This document shows positions 5,678-11,046 of a stretch of 11,046 nucleotides of DNA, in pieces. The notes beneath the pieces were generated by a model. It was given only the letters and a program-made list of their open reading frames with translations, did no database searches and was not told where the DNA came from. The translations under genes were made by a program, and so were the position numbers. Each line of letters starts with the position of its first letter. Position 1 is the stretch's first letter. Source of the DNA: Gammaproteobacteria bacterium (GTDB lineage Bacteria; Pseudomonadota; Gammaproteobacteria; Steroidobacterales; Steroidobacteraceae); contig JAQGOE010000073.1 of assembly GCA_028293725.1 (NCBI GenBank), positions 1 to 11,046 on the forward strand. Direction: 5' to 3'.

Positions 5678-8056
5678 ATGAATCGTCTGGCGATATCCTG
5701 GTCCACTGGCGCGACCGCTCTGGCGGCCGCTTTCATAGGGGTGCCGGTCTGTGCCCAGGAAACGAGCGCAGCGGCTGCCAACCCCGCCGCCGCGTCACAA
5801 CAACTCGAAGAAATCGTCGTCACCGCGGAAAAGCGCTCGGAATTGCTCTCGAAGGCGCCGCTCGCCATCTCGGCAGTCAATCAACAGAACCTGGACGACC
5901 TCGGCATCACCTCCGCGCAGGAACTTGTCACCACGGTCCCGAATTTCCAGATCTCGGCGAACGGCTACACACCGCAGCTGTCCATCCGCGGCATCGGTAA
6001 CTTCAGCGGCAGCTATTCCACCGTCGCGGTCCAGGTGGACGGTATCTATCAACCCAACACCGCGACCCTCACCAACGGGTTATACGATGTAGGCCGTATC
6101 GAAGTCGCCCGCGGTCCGCAGGGCACCGTCTACGGCCGTAACGCTACGGCAGGCGTCCTCAACATCAACACCGCTGATCCTGTCCGGCAATTCCTGGCAT
6201 TCGGCGACCTGGCCTACGGCAATTACTCGGATTTCACCGTGCGCGGTGTGATCAACGTCCCGCTGGGAGATCACGTGCAGGTCCGAGGATCCATCGTTCG
6301 GGAGACAAATGACGGCTACTACGAACGCGGCGCCGCCGCGCGCAATTACGCCAAGACCGACATCCTCACCGCGCAATTGACCACGCTGGTGGAGCTGACG
6401 GACTCACTCACGTGGCGTGTAGCCGTCGAACATGACGACAACACGGGCACGATCAACTACCTGCAGGGCGTGAACTACCTGTACTACCCTAACGCCAGCC
6501 TCGCCGCCGGTTTCCTTGGCGCTCCGGTCATCACGCCGGCGCGCCCGAACCTGATGGCCCAGGAGAGCGTCACCGACAACTCGTTCGACACTTGGGAGGA
6601 TGCCGTGCGCTCCCGGTTGACGTGGGCCATCGACGATCAATTCACCGCGACCTACCTGGCAGGCTACTCCGCATTCATCGATAACGGCGTCGACATAGCC
6701 ACGGGGGCCTTCAGCCAGCGACAGGGCGACACGGATACCCGCTCCTCGACACAGGAGCTCGACCTCAACTTCGATACGAGTCGCGTCAAAGCCGTCGCCG
6801 GCCTTTACTACTATCGCGACTACAGCCACGGGAGTGCCAGCCTGCACATCGGCAACACCGTACCTTACCCGTTCAATTCACTGGTGCCGCGGGCAATCAA
6901 CGCTCCGGTGGGCACCGAGCCCTCGTCCTATGGACTGATCGATATCGTTCAGCACACCGCATTCAACTACAACATGTCCAAAGCGGCATTTTCCCAGGCG
7001 ACGGTCAATGTCACCGACAGCCTGCGCTTTACCGGCGGCGTGCGCTATACGAAGGATACCCACGGAATCGATTCCGCCTCGCAGGTGTGCGCCTTTGGAA
7101 CCGGCCTGGTGCCCAACGCCGCTCTGTCTTGCGGCGTACCGTTCGGGCCACCCTCCACCACGATCCAATTGACGGATTCTCACAACACCAGCTGGAAGAC
7201 CAGCCTGGACTACGACCTCACCCCGGATCAGCTGCTCTACGGTACGGTTGCGACCGGCTATCGAGGTGGCGGGGTCTCCGGTAACACGCGCCTGCCGCCG
7301 CAATTCCTGACGTATGCCCCCGAAACCGTGACCAACTACGAGCTCGGTTGGAAGAGCCTGTTGCTGGATCGCTCGCTGGCGCTCAGCCTGGACGTCTTCA
7401 ACATGGAGTACAAGAACATGCAAGTGAGTGCGATCGAGCACGACCTGACCGGTAGCCCCGCCCCCTTGACCATCAATGCCGGCAAGGCGCGGATCAAGGG
7501 TACCGAGTTCGAGCTCGACTGGCGTCTCACCAGCACGGACGAGATCCACGGCTACGCGACATACCTCGATGCGCGCTACACGTCGTTCCCCAATGGCGTC
7601 AATGCCGCAGCCAATCCCGACGGCATCTACAACTCCACGGTGGCCGGATTGGATGCCGCCGGAGCGAACTACGCGCCCTTGGCAACCAACGTTCCGACTG
7701 ACTTCGCGGGCAAGCATCTGCCGAATGCACCGGAGGAGACATTCCGGGTGGCTTATTCCCACACGTTCTTCCTTGGGGGGCGCGGGAAATTCATCCCCTC
7801 GGCGCAACTGTACTGGCAGGCCAAGAGCTACACCGACATAGCGAACACAGTGCAGGCGACCCGCAAGGACTACACCCGCAGCGATATCAACCTCACCTAC
7901 AAGACCGAATCCGACCGCCTGACCGTGGATGCCTATATCCACAACGTCGAGAATCACACGATCTGGCAGTCGGCCAACGCCAAGTGGGACGAGACCATGG
8001 CTTTCTACCTGCCGCCACGCACCTACGGCGTCCGTGTGGGCTATCGATTCGACTGA
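5678..8056 (+). CDS. TonB-dependent outer-membrane receptor, probable sucrose or sucrose-derivative importer
   Basis: Outer-membrane beta-barrel transporter of 792 aa. The upstream-open frame is ignored: the ATG at 5678 has a GAGGGGGA ribosome site and starts a signal peptide (hydrophobic 11-24, probable cleavage after VCA at 24-26). A TonB-box-like segment EEIVVTAEKR is at 44-53, followed by the plug domain (about 58-170) with LSIRGIG, VAVQVDGIY and the hallmark RIEVARGPQGTVYGRNA (140-156). The remainder is barrel with many alternating aromatic strands, including FTGGVRYTKD and a C-terminal YGVRVGYRF. One extra Asp follows the terminal Phe. There is no SusD partner, as usual in Proteobacteria. 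It is first in an operon with fructokinase and the LacI regulator and has operators upstream, as for SuxA-type sucrose receptors. The ligand is inferred from neighbours; a bulkier acylated sucrose would also fit. Confidence 0.94.
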   Translation: MNRLAISWSTGATALAAAFIGVPVCAQETSAAAANPAAASQQLEEIVVTAEKRSELLSKAPLAISAVNQQNLDDLGITSAQELVTTVPNFQISANGYTPQLSIRGIGNFSGSYSTVAVQVDGIYQPNTATLTNGLYDVGRIEVARGPQGTVYGRNATAGVLNINTADPVRQFLAFGDLAYGNYSDFTVRGVINVPLGDHVQVRGSIVRETNDGYYERGAAARNYAKTDILTAQLTTLVELTDSLTWRVAVEHDDNTGTINYLQGVNYLYYPNASLAAGFLGAPVITPARPNLMAQESVTDNSFDTWEDAVRSRLTWAIDDQFTATYLAGYSAFIDNGVDIATGAFSQRQGDTDTRSSTQELDLNFDTSRVKAVAGLYYYRDYSHGSASLHIGNTVPYPFNSLVPRAINAPVGTEPSSYGLIDIVQHTAFNYNMSKAAFSQATVNVTDSLRFTGGVRYTKDTHGIDSASQVCAFGTGLVPNAALSCGVPFGPPSTTIQLTDSHNTSWKTSLDYDLTPDQLLYGTVATGYRGGGVSGNTRLPPQFLTYAPETVTNYELGWKSLLLDRSLALSLDVFNMEYKNMQVSAIEHDLTGSPAPLTINAGKARIKGTEFELDWRLTSTDEIHGYATYLDARYTSFPNGVNAAANPDGIYNSTVAGLDAAGANYAPLATNVPTDFAGKHLPNAPEETFRVAYSHTFFLGGRGKFIPSAQLYWQAKSYTDIANTVQATRKDYTRSDINLTYKTESDRLTVDAYIHNVENHTIWQSANAKWDETMAFYLPPRTYGVRVGYRFD

Positions 8057-8067
8057 AGGGAGCGGCG

Positions 8068-8967
8068 TTGAACGACTTACTTCTCGGGGCGATCGAGGGC
8101 GGTGGCACGAAATTCATCTGTGCCGTGGGTTATTCCGCCGAGCGTATCCTGGAACGCGTGGTTATACCGACTGAAGGTCCAGCGCCGACACTGAAATCGG
8201 CGCTGAACTTCTTCAGCGACGCAGAGCGCCTGCACGGGACGATCGGTGCCTTGGGCATCGCCTCGTTCGGTCCCCTCGACCTGCGGCGCGGCTCGCCGTC
8301 ATTCGGCAGGTTGATGCGCACGCCAAAGGTGAATTGGAGCGGAGTGGATCTGGTTGGAACCTTCCGCAGCCGGTTCGACGTTCCGATCGCTATCGACACG
8401 GATGTCGCCGCCGCGGCATTGGCGGAGGCGAGCTTGGGCGCCGGCCGCGACGTCGGATCGGTCGCTTATGTGACGGTCGGTACTGGAATTGGCGCCGGCT
8501 TTGCGCCGGAAGTCTTGAACGGGGCGCGACTGTTGCATCCCGAGGTGGGGCACCTGAGGGTGGAGCGCCACTATGGGGATGGCGATTTCCAGGGAATCTG
8601 CCCGTTTCACGGCGACTGTGTCGAGGGGCTCGCCAGCGGCCCCGCCCTCGTTGCAAGGTGGGGAAGGGAACTCGAGAAGATCGACCCGTCGCACCCTGCC
8701 TGGGACATCGAAGGTCACTATCTGGGGCAGCTCATGGCCTCCATCGCGTTGATCGCATCCCCGGAACGCATCATCCTGGGAGGCGGCGTGATGAGTAACG
8801 GCCCGCTTTTATCACAGGTTCAGCGCGCGGCTCGTGCCTTCCTCAACGGCTACATCGAGCCGCTGAATGACGCCGCCGCCCTGGAACGTTATATTTGCAG
8901 TCCTGGGCTGGGGGACCGCGCCGGTCTCGCCGGGGCTTTTCTATTGGCTGGACAGGCAACTACTTGA
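8068..8967 (+). CDS. scrK: ROK-family fructokinase
   Basis: ATP-dependent kinase of 299 aa that phosphorylates fructose to fructose-6-phosphate in the cytoplasm, taking the fructose released by sucrose phosphorylase. The start is a TTG at 8068 with AAGGGAG 5 nt upstream. It places the family's opening phosphate-binding motif LGAIEGGGTKFICAVG at residues 6-21; an ATG at 7984 would overlap the receptor gene by 73 nt and add an unrelated tail. Catalytic Asp112 lies in IDTDVAAAALAE (109-120). VTVGTGIGAGF (136-146) is the second glycine-rich motif. The zinc site is His162 in GHLR plus Cys178, His181 and Cys184 in CPFHGDC, followed by EGLASGPA (186-193). These are hallmarks of the fructokinase branch typified by Bacillus YdhR (GmuE). 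It begins 11 nt after the receptor stop and ends 1 nt before the regulator start. Confidence 0.93.
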   Translation: MNDLLLGAIEGGGTKFICAVGYSAERILERVVIPTEGPAPTLKSALNFFSDAERLHGTIGALGIASFGPLDLRRGSPSFGRLMRTPKVNWSGVDLVGTFRSRFDVPIAIDTDVAAAALAEASLGAGRDVGSVAYVTVGTGIGAGFAPEVLNGARLLHPEVGHLRVERHYGDGDFQGICPFHGDCVEGLASGPALVARWGRELEKIDPSHPAWDIEGHYLGQLMASIALIASPERIILGGGVMSNGPLLSQVQRAARAFLNGYIEPLNDAAALERYICSPGLGDRAGLAGAFLLAGQATT

Positions 8968-8968
8968 A

Positions 8969-10081
8969 ATGAAGCGCGCAAGCAAAAGGAAGTCGGCTGC
9001 CAACGACATGGCCAAAGTGGCTCGGCTTGCCGGCGTCTCACTGTCGACGGTCTCGCGCTCGCTCTCCGGTAGCTCGGAAGTCTCCGAAGAAACGCGCCAG
9101 CGCGTGCGCGACATCGCTGCTCGGGTCAACTACAGCATCGACTCTTCAGCAAGCACGCTGCGAACACGCATGACCCGCACCATCGCGGTCGTCATCCCAT
9201 TGGAGCACGCGAGCAAGCAGCGTCTTTCCGACCCCTTCTTCCTCGAAATGTTGGGCGGCATCGCGGACGAGCTCGCCGCTCGCGGTTATAACATGCTGCT
9301 GTCGAAGACCACTCGCGATCCTTGTGAATGGATTGAGAACATGGTGGGGAGCCGTCGGGTTGATGGCGTCATAGTGATCGGCCAGAGTCTGCACCACGAG
9401 CATCTCAACGAGCTCGCGGCGTCCCATATCAACATGGTCGTCTGGGGTGCGCGGTTACCCGACCAACGCTACGTCACGGTCGGCTCCGACAATCGGGAAG
9501 CCGGTTTCACCGGAACCTCCCATTTGATCGAACAAGGTTGCCGTCGCATCGTGTTTCTCGGCGACCCCGCGGTTCCGGAAGTCAGCGCGCGGCGCGAAGG
9601 ATTTCTGCAAGCTCTGAGTGCGGCCGGGATCGAGCGCGTGCCCCGGTTGGAAGTCACTGTCAGATTCGGCAGCGACGCCGCCTACGAGGCGGTCTCGTCA
9701 CTTCTGAACGCCCATGCCGACTTCGACGGGATATTCGCCTGCTCGGATGTCATTGCCATGAGTGCAATGCGTGCTCTGCACGAGCGCGAACGCAGGATTC
9801 CCGCGGATGTGGCCATCGTAGGATTCGACGACGTGCCGCTGGCTGCTTACACGACGCCTCCCTTGACGACGATCCGGCAGGATTGGGCGGGCGGTACCAG
9901 GGCACTGGTGGAGCAGGTTCTCCGTTCTGCGTCGGCTGGCCAACCCGGTACAGTGCTTCCGACCGAGTTGGTGGTCCGTGGATCGAGTCTGCGTGAGCAT
10001 CATCGCAAGGACCCCGTGATGCGAGCTGACAAACGTGTCAGGCCAGGGACGACGCGACGGCAAGGCCGGGCGCCCGCGTAA
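8969..10081 (+). CDS. LacI-family transcriptional regulator, presumed repressor of the sucrose locus
   Basis: DNA-binding regulator of 370 aa. The N-terminal helix-turn-helix covers about 14-34 (MAKVARLAGVSLSTVSRSL) and is followed by the hinge segment ASTLRTRM (61-68), whose Leu normally enters the operator's central CG step. The periplasmic-binding-like effector domain runs from about 70 to 340, with FFLEMLGGIADEL (90-102), DGVIVIG (132-138), FACSDVIAMSAMRAL (256-270) and VAIVGFDDVP (281-290). The ATG at 8969 lies 1 nt after the fructokinase stop, so translation is coupled; an alternative ATG at 9008 would remove a basic N-terminal stretch. After the usual family end (LVVRGSS, 334-340) there is an unusual 30-residue basic tail. 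The five CG-centred palindromes in this window are the probable targets, including one before its own operon. Inducer unknown; sucrose or a derivative is likely. It is equivalent by context to SuxR/ScrR. Confidence 0.93.
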   Translation: MKRASKRKSAANDMAKVARLAGVSLSTVSRSLSGSSEVSEETRQRVRDIAARVNYSIDSSASTLRTRMTRTIAVVIPLEHASKQRLSDPFFLEMLGGIADELAARGYNMLLSKTTRDPCEWIENMVGSRRVDGVIVIGQSLHHEHLNELAASHINMVVWGARLPDQRYVTVGSDNREAGFTGTSHLIEQGCRRIVFLGDPAVPEVSARREGFLQALSAAGIERVPRLEVTVRFGSDAAYEAVSSLLNAHADFDGIFACSDVIAMSAMRALHERERRIPADVAIVGFDDVPLAAYTTPPLTTIRQDWAGGTRALVEQVLRSASAGQPGTVLPTELVVRGSSLREHHRKDPVMRADKRVRPGTTRRQGRAPA

Positions 10082-10082
10082 C

Positions 10083-11046
10083 TCACTCCAGACCCACGAC
10101 CGTGACGGAGGCTGGAGCGACTGTCAAATCGAGCCTGCCGCCGGAAACTTTCACGGCGATGGGTTTCGCTCCGACCGTATTCGGCGCCTCGAAGGTGTTG
10201 ACACTGTCGATGTGCGGGGCCGCCAGTGTCTGCCCGCTCGCCGCAGTGATGTGTTTGGCGTCGGTCACGAGCTCTATGCTCGCGGAACGCACAGGATCGA
10301 TATTGGTCACGGCGACCCAGAATTTGCCGTTTCGGTCCCGGCCCGCGATCGCATCCACGCGCGGCAGCTGGACGTCATCGTGCGTGTACGCGCCCGGATC
10401 GAAACTCACCGGCACCGCAGTGGCGTCCTGGAAGGGTACATACATCTGGTACACGTGATAGCTCGGCGTCAGAATCATCTTGTTGCCGCTGGTGAGAATC
10501 ATTGCCTGCAGGACGTTGATCATCTGAGCGATGTTCGCCATCCGTACCCTGTCGGCATGACGCACGAAGATATTGATGCCAAGGGCAGCTACCAGGGCAT
10601 CGCGCTGGCTGTTTTGCTGCTCGAGGAACCCTGGATGGCTGCCGGCCGTGGGCGCCAGCCATGAGCCCCATTCATCGACGGCCAGGCCGACCTTCTTGGG
10701 GGGATCGTACTTGTCCAGGATGACCTCCTGGGAATGGACGACCTCCTCCATCCGCCGCACCTCCTTCAGCACGGCGGCGTAATCGGCCTCTCCGAAGCCG
10801 GTCGCTACATAGTGCGGCGGCCATTTGCCCACGGTGTAATAGTGGAGCGAAATCGCGTCGATGTCCCAGCTCCAGCCATGGCTCTGCCAGGCCTTCATGA
10901 TGGCGTCCGTGTAATCACCGGTACCGCCATCGGACCCAACAGCAATCCTCCGCAAGGGTTGCGCGGCGTCGTAACTTCGCACGTAGTGGGAAAATATTTT
11001 GAGTTGACTTAGGTAGTGCTCAGGCGACATCGCGCCACCGCAACCC
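10083..11046 (-). CDS. GH51 alpha-L-arabinofuranosidase, C-terminal part (5' end outside window)
   Basis: About 320 residues of a glycoside hydrolase family 51 enzyme, which removes terminal arabinofuranosyl groups from plant arabinans or arabinoxylans. The frame stays open to the window edge. The codons before the Met at 11030 read GCGGA, and GCGGAMSPEHY is the usual sequence just after the family's acid/base GNE motif, so that Met is internal. The acid/base Glu itself is therefore just outside. Visible motifs, numbered from that Met, are ISLHYY (60-65), the nucleophile region VDEWGSW with Glu120, QQNSQRDALVAALGINIFVRH, RVRMANIAQMINVLQAMI and TPSYHVYQMY, then a C-terminal beta-sandwich ending SVTVVGLE. 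Its stop is 1 nt from that of the LacI gene, in convergent orientation. It may belong to a separate plant-polysaccharide locus to the right. Confidence 0.92.
   Translation of the reverse strand, partial: GCGGAMSPEHYLSQLKIFSHYVRSYDAAQPLRRIAVGSDGGTGDYTDAIMKAWQSHGWSWDIDAISLHYYTVGKWPPHYVATGFGEADYAAVLKEVRRMEEVVHSQEVILDKYDPPKKVGLAVDEWGSWLAPTAGSHPGFLEQQNSQRDALVAALGINIFVRHADRVRMANIAQMINVLQAMILTSGNKMILTPSYHVYQMYVPFQDATAVPVSFDPGAYTHDDVQLPRVDAIAGRDRNGKFWVAVTNIDPVRSASIELVTDAKHITAASGQTLAAPHIDSVNTFEAPNTVGAKPIAVKVSGGRLDLTVAPASVTVVGLE

Noticed and set aside
6878..7957. Long minus-strand open frame (359 codons) opposite the TonB receptor
   Set aside because: It is antisense to a clear receptor gene, has no recognisable motifs or ribosome site, and reflects codon bias in GC-rich DNA.
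7984..8067. Upstream ATG start for fructokinase
   Set aside because: It would overlap the receptor gene by 73 nt and add residues unlike the family; the TTG at 8068 has a good ribosome site and the expected N-terminus.
10026..10041. Inverted repeat CTGACA-AACG-TGTCAG near the end of the regulator gene
   Set aside because: The stem is only 6 bp with no T tract, it lies within coding sequence, and it is a poor match to the operator consensus, so neither a terminator nor an operator is supported.
11028..11030. Met codon as the start of the GH51 gene
   Set aside because: The upstream in-frame codons to the window edge continue the conserved GH51 sequence (GCGGA before MSPEHY), so this Met is internal.

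Overview
The window is GC-rich DNA from a Gram-negative bacterium. A TonB-dependent outer-membrane receptor and several predicted exported enzymes show this. Gene content (TonB receptor, MFS permease, LacI regulator, sugar catabolism and secreted esterases in one locus) recalls the carbohydrate-utilisation loci of Xanthomonadales and related Gammaproteobacteria or of Sphingomonadales. I cannot fix the taxon from the sequence alone.

The core is a sucrose-utilisation locus. On the plus strand an MFS permease (1564-2817) overlaps a GH13 sucrose phosphorylase (2814-4295) by an ATGA junction. A second plus-strand operon follows: TonB-dependent receptor (5678-8056), ROK fructokinase (8068-8967) and LacI-family regulator (8969-10081), with gaps of 11 nt and 1 nt. 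The inferred route is outer-membrane uptake, inner-membrane MFS transport, phosphorolysis to glucose-1-phosphate and fructose, then phosphorylation of fructose. The layout resembles the sux loci of Xanthomonas, but with sucrose phosphorylase in place of amylosucrase.

Two predicted exported ester hydrolases are interleaved on the minus strand: an SGNH/GDSL hydrolase (3-1346) divergent from the permease, and an HSL-type alpha/beta hydrolase (4339-5490) divergent from the receptor. Both divergent intergenic regions carry near-identical LacI-type palindromes (consensus CGCAAACGTTTGCG): two at 1370-1492 and two at 5555-5604, the last being a perfect palindrome. A fifth, 13/14 copy lies at 2790-2803 in the end of the permease gene, ten bases before the sucrose phosphorylase start. 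These sites tie both esterases and both sucrose operons to one regulator, most likely the LacI protein encoded here.

The shared control suggests that the natural substrate may be an acylated sucrose (a plant sucrose ester) that is de-esterified outside the cytoplasm before sucrose enters. This is an inference, not something the sequence proves. At the right edge a GH51 alpha-L-arabinofuranosidase (minus strand, 5' end outside the window) converges on the regulator gene with a 1-nt gap; it probably belongs to a neighbouring plant-polysaccharide locus. No RNA genes, insertion sequences or CRISPR arrays were seen, and no gene-free stretch exceeds 300 bases.
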